A stretch of 47,318 bases of DNA from an uncultured bacterium (GTDB lineage: Bacteria > CAIWAD01), in the NCBI GenBank assembly GCA_903910645.1, contig CAIWAD010000021.1, positions 1 to 47,318 on the forward strand. The letters run 5' to 3'. This document shows positions 26,782 through 36,306 of the stretch, one piece after another; the first letter of the stretch is position 1, and each line of letters opens with the position of its first letter. Both the position numbers and the translations under genes were made by a program. Under the pieces are notes generated by a model. That model saw only the letters and a list, made by a program, of their open reading frames with translations, was not told the DNA's origin and ran no database searches.

Positions 26782-28679
26782 ACGCGGATCTTGCCATCCA
26801 GCCCGGCGCGCGTGACCAGTTTCTTCGCCTCGGCACGGGCGGTCTTGATGAGTTCGGCGGCGTCCGTGCGGCGCACCTTGCGATCCCGCACCAGGAACTC
26901 GCCCTCCACCAGCGTGTGCACCAGATCCCGCGGCGAGGCGGACCAGATGAGCTGCTGGGCGGGGGATCCCGCCACCTGGATGGAGGGATGGTTCAGGTCG
27001 AAGCACGCAAGGTCGGCCTTCTTGCCCACCTCAATGCTGCCAATCTCCTCCTCCAGGCCCACCGCCTTGGCGGCGTCGATGGTGGCCAGTTCCAGCAGGC
27101 GCTCGGCGCTTAGCGTGGCGGCCCCGCGGGAGAATTTCTGCAAAAGGCCCGCCAGGCGCAGCTCTTCCATCACGCTCAAATTGTTGTTGCAGGCGGCGCC
27201 ATCGGCGCCCAGACCCACGCGGATGCCTCGGGAGAGCAGGTCGGACAAGGGGGCGATGCCGCTGCCCAGCTTCAGGTTGGCGCTGGGGCAATGCACCAGC
27301 ACGGTGCTGCGGCGTCCGGCCAGGTGCAGCTTTTCGGCGTCGGTGAGCCACACGGCGTGCACGCCCAGGAACTTGCCATCCAGGTAGCCCAAGGCCTCGT
27401 AGAGTTGCACGGGATTGCGGCCGAACACTTCGCGCGTCAGTTGGACCTCGTCCCGCGTCTCGGCAATGTGCGTGTGGATCCACGCGCCGCTTTCCTTGGC
27501 CAGCGCCCCCACGCCCTTCAGCAGGTCGGCGCTGCAGCTTGGGGCGAAGCGCGGGTTCAGCGTGACGCGCAACCGGCCCTTGCCGTCAAAGTCCGCCAGA
27601 TGGCGCCTGGCCAGATCCAGCGACTTGGTGGTTTCCTCGCGCAATTCCGGAGGCACACCGCGTCCGCTGTCCATGAGGGATTTCCCACTGAACGCGCGCA
27701 TGCCGCTGGCCAGCAACTCCTGGAACACGGCTTCCGTGTGCAAGGTGCTCTCCATGGTGAACACCGTGGTGGTGCCCCCCAGGAGAAGCTCGGTGATGCC
27801 AAGTTTGGCCGAGATGGCCATGGACACGGCATTGTGCGCAGCTTCCAGGGGCCAGATGCGGCTGCGCAACCAGTCGAAGAGAGCCAGATCCTCGGCCATG
27901 TGGCGGAAGAGGGTCTGGCACAGATGGACATGCAACTGGACGAAACCTGGAAAGACGGTAAGCCCTTTCAGGTCAACAACTTTCTCATCCTTGCGCGGCT
28001 TCAAACGCTCACCCATGGCCGCAATGCGCCCGTTCTCCACGCGCACATCGCCCACGAAAATCTCCCGCACCATGTTCAAGGTCACCCATGTGGCGCCTTG
28101 CAACAAGAAGGATCCGCCGCCGGCTTCCAGGGTGCGCAGCTTGGGAGTCGCCGCGCCTTTCACCTGCGGGGCGGCCTTGACGGACGCGGAAAGGGTCTTG
28201 GATGGAGTCGCTTTGGCTGCCGGAACCGCCTTGACGGGAAGCGCCACGGGCTTGGCTGGCGCCGGTTTCGGGGCAGGGGCAGCTTTGACAACAGGAGTTT
28301 TGACGGGCGCTGAGGCCTTTTTTGGCGCGGCAAGGGCCTTGGCCGGGACGGGCTTGGCGGGAGCGGCAGTCTGTTGGGGCGCCGTCTTCTTGGTTGCAAC
28401 AACCTTTGCGGAGGCCGACTTCACCGGCGTGGCCGCTTTTTTGGCTGTGCCCACGGCCTTTGCGGGCGCTTTTTGGGCCGGCACCGGCTTCACCACTTTT
28501 TGACTGGCCTTGGGAGGTGGTGCCGCGCTTTTGGGCTTTGCAATGATCGGCAAGGCTTTCGCCCCTGCCACGGGCTTAACCGCAGCCTTTGCCGGCTTCT
28601 CGGGTGTTTTGCCACGGGATGGGCCCTTGGACCGCTCCGGAGTGGGAGCGGGACGGGACTTGCGGGTGGAATCAGCCAC
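26778..28679 (-). CDS. Amidohydrolase (SAH/MTA deaminase-like) with Lys/Ala/Pro-rich N-terminal tail
   Basis: 633 aa. The C-terminal ~440 residues are a metal-dependent amidohydrolase of the TrzA/AtzB/MtaD type: VFPGFVQLHVHLC (metal His pair), HTHIAETRDEV, GVHAVWL and GLGADGAACNNNLS (metal Asp). These enzymes deaminate S-adenosylhomocysteine, methylthioadenosine or similar purines. The first ~183 residues are a low-complexity tail of repeating Lys, Ala, Pro and Val, resembling histone H1 or AlgP-like tails, unusual for this enzyme. GTG at 28679 follows AGAGG by 6 nt and is preferred to a TTG at 28694. It overlaps the next genes on both sides, so is co-translated. Confidence 0.85.
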   Translation of the reverse strand: MADSTRKSRPAPTPERSKGPSRGKTPEKPAKAAVKPVAGAKALPIIAKPKSAAPPPKASQKVVKPVPAQKAPAKAVGTAKKAATPVKSASAKVVATKKTAPQQTAAPAKPVPAKALAAPKKASAPVKTPVVKAAPAPKPAPAKPVALPVKAVPAAKATPSKTLSASVKAAPQVKGAATPKLRTLEAGGGSFLLQGATWVTLNMVREIFVGDVRVENGRIAAMGERLKPRKDEKVVDLKGLTVFPGFVQLHVHLCQTLFRHMAEDLALFDWLRSRIWPLEAAHNAVSMAISAKLGITELLLGGTTTVFTMESTLHTEAVFQELLASGMRAFSGKSLMDSGRGVPPELREETTKSLDLARRHLADFDGKGRLRVTLNPRFAPSCSADLLKGVGALAKESGAWIHTHIAETRDEVQLTREVFGRNPVQLYEALGYLDGKFLGVHAVWLTDAEKLHLAGRRSTVLVHCPSANLKLGSGIAPLSDLLSRGIRVGLGADGAACNNNLSVMEELRLAGLLQKFSRGAATLSAERLLELATIDAAKAVGLEEEIGSIEVGKKADLACFDLNHPSIQVAGSPAQQLIWSASPRDLVHTLVEGEFLVRDRKVRRTDAAELIKTARAEAKKLVTRAGLDGKIRV

Positions 28680-28962
28680 GGCGCGCCTCTTCAAGCTCGT
28701 TTATTGCCCTAAGAATGTACGGTATCGCATCGCGTTTTTCCAGCAGTTCTTGGAAACGATCAATTTGCCACGAGTTGTAAACGATTTTCACCACTGGTGA
28801 AAAAAAGGCCAGGGCCTGGCTAAGCACGAAGTTCATGGGCACCGCCCCTTCCAGCATGAGAGAGGCGGGCACAGCCAGCCCGCGATCCACCACCGCCCTG
28901 GCCAGGCCGCGCAGAAGCGCTTCGTCCTCCGGCGTGAACGGATGGGGTTCCGCCGCTGTCAT
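28672..28962 (-). CDS. Small conserved hypothetical protein
   Basis: 96 aa. An acidic helical start (PEDEALLRGLARAVVDRGLA) leads to a hydrophobic stretch (SLMLEGAVPMNFVLSQALAFFSPVVKI) and a charged helical tail (DRFQELLEKRDAIPYILRAINEL). It looks like a compact helical protein that may touch the membrane. Its ATG overlaps the stop of the upstream membrane-protein gene (ATGA) and its end overlaps the amidohydrolase start, so three genes are translationally linked. Family not recognised. Confidence 0.6.
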   Translation of the reverse strand: MTAAEPHPFTPEDEALLRGLARAVVDRGLAVPASLMLEGAVPMNFVLSQALAFFSPVVKIVYNSWQIDRFQELLEKRDAIPYILRAINELEEARRG

Positions 28963-29402
28963 GGGCGGACCAAGGGCGGAGGCTCGTGGGCGGGGATGTC
29001 CACAGCGCCGGCCGATTGCCACTTGATCCAATCATCAAGCATATCAATCTGTTCGCCTTCTGGAAGGGTGAAAACCAGGGAGCTTCCGCCTCGCGTTTTC
29101 ACCGCCAAATTCGTCGGGCCACGCTCCAGGGGGTGCAAATCCCTCCACGGCATAAGTCGCGCCCCGGTGAGGGGTGTTGAGAGCGAGAGCCCGTCCCGAT
29201 TGATGAGCAGGGACCGGGCAAACAGAAAATCACGAAGACTGAAAACCAGCGCTGTGACCAGCACACCGCTCTGCCAGGTCAGTCCCAGCCAGTAAATCAC
29301 CAAGCTTCCCAGAAGTAAGATGATGATGATCAGCATGATCGCTTGGCCGGGGCGCTGTCTGGGGGGCCAATGGCTCCAGGTGATGGCCTGTGGTGTTTCC
29401 AT
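28959..29402 (-). CDS. Membrane protein with PH-like (YcxB-type) C-terminal domain
   Basis: 147 aa. Two closely spaced membrane spans (IMLIIIILLLGSLVIYWLG and GVLVTALVFSLRDFLFA) are followed by LLINRDGLSLSTPLTGARLMPWRDLHPLE, the pattern of bacterial PH-like domains such as YcxB. Function unknown. No clear ribosome site precedes the ATG. First gene of the minus-strand set running to the reactivase. Confidence 0.55.
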   Translation of the reverse strand: METPQAITWSHWPPRQRPGQAIMLIIIILLLGSLVIYWLGLTWQSGVLVTALVFSLRDFLFARSLLINRDGLSLSTPLTGARLMPWRDLHPLERGPTNLAVKTRGGSSLVFTLPEGEQIDMLDDWIKWQSAGAVDIPAHEPPPLVRP

Positions 29403-29656
29403 GGAGCCAAAGTAGGAAAGGCACCGGTCAGTCCGCCGCGATCCTTGCCGGCATCATCGCCGTGTCTTTTCGATCGCAGCTGATTCCGGTGTGTAATGCC
29501 GTTAAGGCTGCAAAATCGCCGCTATTCAGCCTCTACCTGGGCGCGAGCTCCCGTAAACTCTACAATCCACCGGCTCCCGCCTCGTGGATGCAAGCCGGGC
29601 CGCCACTGCGCCGGGGAATTGCCACATTGGCCGCACACCGACTTCAAAAGAACAGT

Positions 29657-30067
29657 ATGCACGATGTGACACTGACCACGCGCCGGCGTGAGGAGTTCAT
29701 TCGGCTGGACGACCATCTGGAGAGCCTGGCCGCCGCTTATGGGTGGCGGGACGGGCTTCTGCTGCTCCATGTGCCCCACACAACGGCGGCGTTGACCATC
29801 AACGAGAACGGCGATCCCGATGTGCCCCGGGATCTGCTCATGCGTCTGGCCGTGCTGGCGCAGGATTCCGGTTACCGGCATGCTGAAGGCAATTCCGACG
29901 CCCACCTGAAGAGCAGCCTGCTGGGTTGCCAGTTGTGGGTGCCGCTCAAGGACGGGCGCCTGCGGCTGGGCACCTGGCAATCGGTGTGGTTTTGCGAATT
30001 CGACGGTCCGCGCCAGCGGCAGATCTGGGTGCGCCATATGGAGGACTTCGGTGTACAACGCGGCTAA
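29657..30067 (+). CDS. yjbQ: YjbQ/UPF0047 family protein (secondary thiamine-phosphate synthase)
   Basis: 136 aa. The family signature HTTAALTINENGDPDVPRDL is complete, followed by GNSDAHLKSSLLG and GRLRLGTWQSVWFCEFD. YjbQ has weak thiamine-phosphate synthase activity in E. coli, though its main role is unclear. The ATG at 29657 is chosen because upstream in-frame sequence (to 29390) shows no family resemblance; the ribosome site is weak. Its end overlaps the XPB start by 17 bp. The 254 bp before it, shared with the divergent gene at 29402, hold no feature I can name. Confidence 0.9.
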   Translation: MHDVTLTTRRREEFIRLDDHLESLAAAYGWRDGLLLLHVPHTTAALTINENGDPDVPRDLLMRLAVLAQDSGYRHAEGNSDAHLKSSLLGCQLWVPLKDGRLRLGTWQSVWFCEFDGPRQRQIWVRHMEDFGVQRG

Positions 30068-31721
30068 TCCCCTTATCGTCCAATCAGATCGCACCGTTTT
30101 TCTGGAGACAGCCAATCCCCTCTTCGAGGATGCCCGGGACGATCTGGGGCGCTTCGCCGAACTGGACAAAAGTCCAGAACATCTCCACACCTACCGCATC
30201 ACGCCCCTTTCCCTGTGGAATGCCGCCTCCAGCGGGATGAACGCGGTGGAGATCATCAACATCCTCAACCGCTACTCCAAGTATGAAGTGCCCACCAATG
30301 TGGTGGAGGACATCCGCGAGGTGGTGGGCCGTTACGGCCGCGTGCGTTTGTTGAAGGACGAAGCTGGCCGCCTGCTGCTGGAATCCGCCGACGAGTTGCT
30401 GATGATCGAGCTCTCCCGCCACAAGACGGTTGCGCCCCTGCTGGGTCCGCCGGTGCATTCCCGCTGCATGGAGGTGCGGCCGGAGAACCGTGGCCATTTG
30501 AAGCAGGCCCTCATCAAAATCGGCTTCCCCGTGGAGGATCTGGCGGGTTACACGGCCGGCGCGCCGCTGGACATCTCCCTTCGCGATCAGGCCTTGAGTG
30601 GCAAGGACTTCGATTTGCGCCGTTATCAGCGTGATGCCATCAATGTTTTTTGGGCAGGGGGCGACACGCGGGGCGGCAGCGGCGTTCTGGTCCTGCCTTG
30701 CGGGGCCGGCAAGACGGTCATTGGTATTGGTGTCATGGAGAAAGTGGGCATGCACACGCTGGTGCTCACCACCAATGTAACCGCCCTTCGCCAGTGGAAG
30801 CACGAAATTCTGGACAAAACCAATCTTGCCGAGGATCAGATTGGCGAGTATTCCGGTGAGCAGAAGGAACTGCGCCCGGTGACCCTGGCCACTTATCAGA
30901 TTCTGACCTGGCGCAAGAACAAGCAGAGTCCCTTCGCCCACTTCCGCATTTTCAACGAGCAGAATTGGGGCCTGATCGTCTATGACGAGGTGCACCTGCT
31001 GCCTGCGCCGGTCTTCCGCGCCGTGGCGGACATCCAGAGCCGCCGTCGGCTGGGCCTGACCGCCACGCTGGTGCGCGAGGACGGCAAGGAGGACGATGTT
31101 TTCTCCCTTATCGGGCCCAAGAAGATCGATGTGCCGTGGAAGGAGCTGGAGCGCCAGGGCTGGATCGCCCAGGCCAGCTGCATTGAATACCGCTTGTCCA
31201 TGGATCAGGACCTGCGCCTGGAGTACGCCCTGGCGGAGACAAGGCGCAAGTACACGGTGGCCTCCTGCAACCCGGCCAAGCTCATGCTCATTGAAGATCT
31301 GCTGGAGCGCCACAAAGGGGATCGCGTGCTGATCATCGGCCAGTTCCTGGATCAGTTGCGCACCATTTCCGCCCTGCTGGGCGCGCCGCTTATCACCGGC
31401 AGCGTGCGCAATTCCCTGCGCGAGGAGCTTTACGAGAAATTCCGCACGGGCGAGGTGAAGGTGCTGGTGGTGTCCAAGGTGGCCAACTTCGCCGTTGACT
31501 TGCCGGAGGCCAATGTGGCCATCCAGGTCTCGGGAACGTTTGGCAGTCGGCAAGAGGAAGCACAGCGCCTGGGCCGCGTGCTGCGTCCCAAAAGTGGCGA
31601 CAACCATGCCTGGTTCTACACCCTGGTGACACGGGACACCATCGACCAGGAGTTCTCCATGAATCGCCAGCTCTTCTTGACGGAACAGGGCTATCGCTAT
31701 GAGATCCGCACTTATGAATAA
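30051..31721 (+). CDS. XPB/ERCC3-type DNA helicase
   Basis: 556 aa superfamily 2 helicase of the XPB type. Walker A is PCGAGKT (216-222), Walker B DEVH (312-315), and the XPB-specific RED motif appears in TLVREDGKEDD. The C-terminal RecA lobe has SGTFGSRQEEAQRLGRVLRP. An N-terminal XPB damage-recognition-like region precedes it. In eukaryotes XPB opens DNA in TFIIH; bacterial homologues have 3'-5' helicase activity and a presumed repair role. GTG start follows GGAGG by 6 nt and overlaps yjbQ; the end overlaps the next gene by 8 bp. Confidence 0.93.
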   Translation: MYNAANPLIVQSDRTVFLETANPLFEDARDDLGRFAELDKSPEHLHTYRITPLSLWNAASSGMNAVEIINILNRYSKYEVPTNVVEDIREVVGRYGRVRLLKDEAGRLLLESADELLMIELSRHKTVAPLLGPPVHSRCMEVRPENRGHLKQALIKIGFPVEDLAGYTAGAPLDISLRDQALSGKDFDLRRYQRDAINVFWAGGDTRGGSGVLVLPCGAGKTVIGIGVMEKVGMHTLVLTTNVTALRQWKHEILDKTNLAEDQIGEYSGEQKELRPVTLATYQILTWRKNKQSPFAHFRIFNEQNWGLIVYDEVHLLPAPVFRAVADIQSRRRLGLTATLVREDGKEDDVFSLIGPKKIDVPWKELERQGWIAQASCIEYRLSMDQDLRLEYALAETRRKYTVASCNPAKLMLIEDLLERHKGDRVLIIGQFLDQLRTISALLGAPLITGSVRNSLREELYEKFRTGEVKVLVVSKVANFAVDLPEANVAIQVSGTFGSRQEEAQRLGRVLRPKSGDNHAWFYTLVTRDTIDQEFSMNRQLFLTEQGYRYEIRTYE

Positions 31722-34700
31722 TGCGGCGCGGTTGTTGCTGCTGGCCGCCTGCCTGATCTTGTGGGGCAGGGCGGAGGCGCGTGTGGAATGCGCTGCCCAT
31801 CCCGCCCTGGACATCCTGCGCCAACCGGATGGCGCCCTGTTGCTGCGCCTGCGCTCGGATGCTCGCCTGACGCCCCTGGAGAGCGAGCGCGGCATGGCTT
31901 TGGTTTTCAGCCATAGCGCCCCCCGCCTGCGTGGCCGCACGGCCACGGGGCAGGAACTCAGCCTGTCGTGGCACGCCCTGCAAGGCGCTGTCGCCGGGCG
32001 CTCGGGTTCTCTTGTGCCCCTGGAGGCCCTGCGACAGGGCCTTCTGGTGCGGGAGGAGGGTTCACCCACGCCGCGCACGCCACTGCGGACCCTTGCGGCG
32101 CCGGATCCCTGGGCTGCCCGCGCCTTCCTGCGCCTGGAAGTGAGCCACGGCGGCATGTTCGAGCTAAGGGCTGCCTGGCTGCGTGAGCAGTTGGGACACT
32201 CCCTGGCCACTTTGCCCGATCCCCGCAATTGGAATCTGGTGCACAACGGCAAGGTGGAGCCCGTGCTGGCGGAAGGGTGTGAAGACGGCTCCTTCGATGA
32301 AGGCGACCGCCTGCTTTTCTGGGCGGAGCCTTCGCGTCCCGCGGTGCCGGAGCTGGGCCCCGATTCCCGCCAGGATCCCTGGTGCGCCCGGGAGATTTAC
32401 TTCCTGGCGGCGGGGGAGGGTCCTGGCGCCCGCCTGGCCCAGGAGTCTGGGGAGATTGTGGAAACCAATCCCGACCTCTACGACTTCCCGCTCACCTTTC
32501 CCGACACGCTTCTGGTGGAGGAGGACAACCACTTCAGCCGCCTGACCTATGTCCTGGACGAGGCCCATCCTGACCATCATTTCTGGACCACTGGGGTCTA
32601 CGGCGGCACCCTGCGCCAGGTGAACTTTCATGCTCCGGGCCTGGACGCCTACAGCACGCAGCCGGTCACCTTGCGGGTGTGCATGCGCGGGCTGGGTTCG
32701 CCAGTGGAAGAGGGCGATCCGGATGTCGTCCAGCGCCAGCGCCTTTATGTGAACAACCAGGGCGGGGCGGCGCTGGAAATGGGCAACGACGGCCAGTGGC
32801 GGAACCAGGAACTGCGCATTGCCTCCTTCGGAAGCGAGGCTTTCCCCGATCACAGCGCCTTTCGTGAAGGCGCCAACACGCTCTTCATCGCCGGTGTGGA
32901 CGAGGCCCCCGCCGGGCCCTATTCCGCCGCCATGCTCAACTGGATTGAACTGCGTTACCAGCGCAAGTACGAAGCAGAGAACGGCGCCTTGGCTTTCAGC
33001 GCGGACCCCTTCCTGCATGATGGGCGGGTGGTGAATTTCGAAGTCACTGGCTTTCCCTCTTCGCGCATCCAATTGTGGAAAGTGGGCCGCTCCCATGTGC
33101 GCAACGCCATTGTGCGGGAGTTGGGCGGCAGCCATCGCCTGCGCTTCCAGGACAGCTTCGTGGCCGGCACGCGCTATGTGGCCGTGGCGGAGGAGGCCCT
33201 GGCCACGCCAGATGCCGCCCAGGATGTGCTTCACCACAACCTTGCGGGCATCACCCAGGGGGCCGAGGCATTGGTGGTGGTGGCAGACAGCTTGATGCGC
33301 GCCGGGGCGGAGGAAATTCTTCAACCCATGCTGGAAGAGCGCTTCGGCGTGGGCGGCGCCCTCATTTTGAGCGACCGCTGGATTTACGACGAGTTCAGCC
33401 ATGGGAAGAACCGCCCCCACGCCATCCGCGATCTGGTGCGTCGCGCCTGGAGCAGCTGGGCGGAAGCGCCGCGCTGGCTGCTGATGATCGGCGACGGCAT
33501 TCTTACGCCCCGCACCACGGCCCCCGGCCACGAGCCCGTCCTGCCCTTGATTTACGAACAGGTGTACAAGTGGGGCGCCGCCTCCAGCGATGACTGGTAT
33601 GCGCGGGATGTGGGCGGGGGCGCATTGCCCACGCTGGTGTCGCGCTGGCCCGCCGCCACACCCGAGGAGTTGGTGAATCTGGTGGCAAAAGTTGGCGCCT
33701 ATGAGGCCTCACCGGGCGGATCCTGGCAGAACAGCCTGTTGTTCACCGCTGGCGCCAGACCGCCGGACGAAGGCCTGTTCATGGCGCGCACCGAGGAGCT
33801 TGTTCAAACACGCCTGCCTTCCCGGCACTTTGTTCGACGCATTTATGCCGGTGAGGATGGCGGCGCCTATCTGGGGGGATTTCCGCAGCTGGCGGATCTG
33901 CTGGAGCAGGGCCAGCTTGTGGCCAACTACTCAGGGCATGGCGGAGGTGCCGTGTGGTCGGACAACGCACTGTTGAACAGTGATTTGGTCCCGCAGTTGT
34001 CCAATGAAGACCGCTTGGCCTTTGTCACCAACGCAACCTGCTTCATCGGCAGCCTTGATTACGATGGCGCCCTGGGGCGGGCCCTCCTCAACAGCGGTCC
34101 CATGGGAGCCATCGGCGTGCTGGGTTCCACGGGCCTGGGCTTCCGGGACACGGGCATGGAGCTGGTGGCGGAGTTCATGGAACTGCTGCTGGCCAATCCC
34201 CTGTGGTCGGTGTCGGAAGTCCTGCGCGAGGCCAAGGATCGTTTGTGGCTGCGCCATGTGCCTGGGCGGGAGGGCAGCGAAGAGGCGCTCCGCACGGAAG
34301 CCGTGGTGGTGATGAATGTGATTCTGGGACTCCCCTGGCAGACGCTGCGCGTCCCTGCAGAAGGCGGATTGGCCCTGGAGAATCCAGTGGCCAGCGCGGG
34401 GGACACGCTTCGCGTCACGGGCCAAGGCGCGCTACCTGGTGGACGCGGACGAATAGAAATCTACAGTGGAAGCGTGCGACCGGCCCAGGATGGCGTGGAT
34501 TTCGTGGAGGGCGTGCGCACTGTGGAACCGGTTGCCGGACCTGATGGCTCGTGGAGCGCCACCCTGGTGATGCCCACGGCGCTTCCGGGGGGTGGCGCCC
34601 TGGGATCCCTGCGCAGCTGGATGCCCGACACGGACGGAAATGGAACCAGTGCGGCCACCTGGTTCACCAACCCGGACAGTGTAAGCACGCCCATTCTTTG

Positions 34701-36306
34701 GCGCGCCCGTCTCCTGCCGGATCCTCCCCGCCCTGCCACGCCGCTTGAGGTGGAGCTCTTCGTGTCGGGACCCAACGGGCCGGACAGTCTGGCGGCCTTG
34801 TTGACGGCCCAGCCTCCTGCGGGGGAATTGGACGTTCTGCGCGTGCCCATGGCGCCCCAGCCCGGGGATCCTCAGCGCCTGCGCGGAAGCCACGCGGTTG
34901 GCCCCTGGCCGGATAGCAGCCTGGTGGAGCTGCGATTTGTGCAATACCACGGGTTGTCCACCGACAGCACCACCTCCTCGTGGTTCTGGATTGAAGCGCC
35001 TCGACCGCGCGTGGACTGGCATGTATTGGAGGATCGTGATCCCCTCGGGCGTCTGGTTCTGACTCTGCAAAACGGAGGCGATGGCCCCAGTGGCCAGCTG
35101 GAGTTGACTCTGCTCTCGCCCGCTGGCAGCCTATTGGGTGCCAGCACCCTGCCGCCCATGCCGCCTGGTGGAGAGGCCCGTCTTCCCCTGGCCCTTCCTG
35201 ATCTGCCACTGGGGGACAGCCTGGTGGTGCGGGCCATGTGGGATCGGGCCACGGGCGGGCCCTGGCCTGAGGATCTGCAGGTGCTGGCCGACATGGTCAT
35301 CCTGCGTGCAGGCCAGTTTCAGTGGCCCACCCCCAGCCTTCAGGTTGGGCTTTCCCCAAGCGCGGGCGAGCGTGTGGCCGCCTTGTCTTCCCTGACCACC
35401 CAGGATGTGGAACTGCATCAAAGCTCGCTGAACCTGTTCAGTCCCGCCTACGCCCTGCGCTGGTTGGACGGTCTGGAACCGGGTCCGGTCATCGGCTCAC
35501 TGCGCCTGCCGGGGCTGGACTCGCTGCAAACGGAGGCAGTGGAACTGCTGGTGTGGCATGAGGAATCCGGCCTCTTCCTGGCTCAACCCGCTGGCCAGGT
35601 GGAACGCGTGGCCGGCGACACACTGGCGCTGGACTTCCAGCTCCCGGAAGGCAGGGGCTTCGTGGCGGGCCACTTCCAGGACGGGGTCCCGCCCAGTCTT
35701 CATCTGGAGGTGGAGGGGCAGGTCTTCGACACGGGTGGTTTTGTGGCGCCTGGCGCCACACTCAGCTGGAGGGTGGAAGACCCTTCCGGCGTGGATCCGC
35801 GCGCCGGCTCAGTGCAGGTGAAGGTGAATGGCCGGGAGCTTTCCGCGCAGGAACTTTCCCTGCGCAGCGAATCCCGGGGCCATGCCCTGACCATCCAGGC
35901 CGAACTGGACGAGGAGTTGCCACGGGGCGTGCCCATTCCTGTGGAGCTGGGCTGCCGGGACGCAGCTGGCAATGTGACCCAGTCGCTCACCAGCGTGATG
36001 GTGGGCCAATCTCTTGCGCTGCGCCACGCCGGCAATTATCCCAACCCCTTCCAGCGGGACACGCGCTTCGTGTTCAGCTTAACCGGTGTGGCGGACAAGG
36101 TCAGCATCGACATCTACACGGTGGCGGGCAGGCGCATCCGGCGCCTGGAAGCCCTGGGCCCGCTCATTAACTACAACGAGCTGGAGTGGGACGGCCGGGA
36201 TCGCAATGGCGATGTAGTGGCCAACGGAGTCTACTTCTGGCGCTTGAGCGCTCAGGGTGCGGAAGGTCGCGTGGAGTACATGGGCAAAACGGCGAGGCTG
36301 AAATGA
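31714..36306 (+). CDS. PorU-like C25 (gingipain-type) peptidase, putative T9SS sortase
   Basis: 1530 aa with signal peptide (NNAARLLLLAACLILWGRAEA). The C25 catalytic pair is visible: His742 in NYSGHGG and Cys776 in TNATCFIG, 34 residues apart, close to the gingipain spacing. The C-terminal ~90 residues begin NYPNPF (1441-1446) and end with a FlgD-like Ig module (DGRDRNGDVVANGVYFWRL), as in type IX substrates and PorU. PorU removes C-terminal signals and attaches cargo to surface glycolipid. The ATG at 31714 overlaps the XPB stop. A PorV-like gene follows by ATGA overlap, which supports the sortase reading over a plain secreted protease. Confidence 0.82.
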   Translation: MNNAARLLLLAACLILWGRAEARVECAAHPALDILRQPDGALLLRLRSDARLTPLESERGMALVFSHSAPRLRGRTATGQELSLSWHALQGAVAGRSGSLVPLEALRQGLLVREEGSPTPRTPLRTLAAPDPWAARAFLRLEVSHGGMFELRAAWLREQLGHSLATLPDPRNWNLVHNGKVEPVLAEGCEDGSFDEGDRLLFWAEPSRPAVPELGPDSRQDPWCAREIYFLAAGEGPGARLAQESGEIVETNPDLYDFPLTFPDTLLVEEDNHFSRLTYVLDEAHPDHHFWTTGVYGGTLRQVNFHAPGLDAYSTQPVTLRVCMRGLGSPVEEGDPDVVQRQRLYVNNQGGAALEMGNDGQWRNQELRIASFGSEAFPDHSAFREGANTLFIAGVDEAPAGPYSAAMLNWIELRYQRKYEAENGALAFSADPFLHDGRVVNFEVTGFPSSRIQLWKVGRSHVRNAIVRELGGSHRLRFQDSFVAGTRYVAVAEEALATPDAAQDVLHHNLAGITQGAEALVVVADSLMRAGAEEILQPMLEERFGVGGALILSDRWIYDEFSHGKNRPHAIRDLVRRAWSSWAEAPRWLLMIGDGILTPRTTAPGHEPVLPLIYEQVYKWGAASSDDWYARDVGGGALPTLVSRWPAATPEELVNLVAKVGAYEASPGGSWQNSLLFTAGARPPDEGLFMARTEELVQTRLPSRHFVRRIYAGEDGGAYLGGFPQLADLLEQGQLVANYSGHGGGAVWSDNALLNSDLVPQLSNEDRLAFVTNATCFIGSLDYDGALGRALLNSGPMGAIGVLGSTGLGFRDTGMELVAEFMELLLANPLWSVSEVLREAKDRLWLRHVPGREGSEEALRTEAVVVMNVILGLPWQTLRVPAEGGLALENPVASAGDTLRVTGQGALPGGRGRIEIYSGSVRPAQDGVDFVEGVRTVEPVAGPDGSWSATLVMPTALPGGGALGSLRSWMPDTDGNGTSAATWFTNPDSVSTPILWRARLLPDPPRPATPLEVELFVSGPNGPDSLAALLTAQPPAGELDVLRVPMAPQPGDPQRLRGSHAVGPWPDSSLVELRFVQYHGLSTDSTTSSWFWIEAPRPRVDWHVLEDRDPLGRLVLTLQNGGDGPSGQLELTLLSPAGSLLGASTLPPMPPGGEARLPLALPDLPLGDSLVVRAMWDRATGGPWPEDLQVLADMVILRAGQFQWPTPSLQVGLSPSAGERVAALSSLTTQDVELHQSSLNLFSPAYALRWLDGLEPGPVIGSLRLPGLDSLQTEAVELLVWHEESGLFLAQPAGQVERVAGDTLALDFQLPEGRGFVAGHFQDGVPPSLHLEVEGQVFDTGGFVAPGATLSWRVEDPSGVDPRAGSVQVKVNGRELSAQELSLRSESRGHALTIQAELDEELPRGVPIPVELGCRDAAGNVTQSLTSVMVGQSLALRHAGNYPNPFQRDTRFVFSLTGVADKVSIDIYTVAGRRIRRLEALGPLINYNELEWDGRDRNGDVVANGVYFWRLSAQGAEGRVEYMGKTARLK

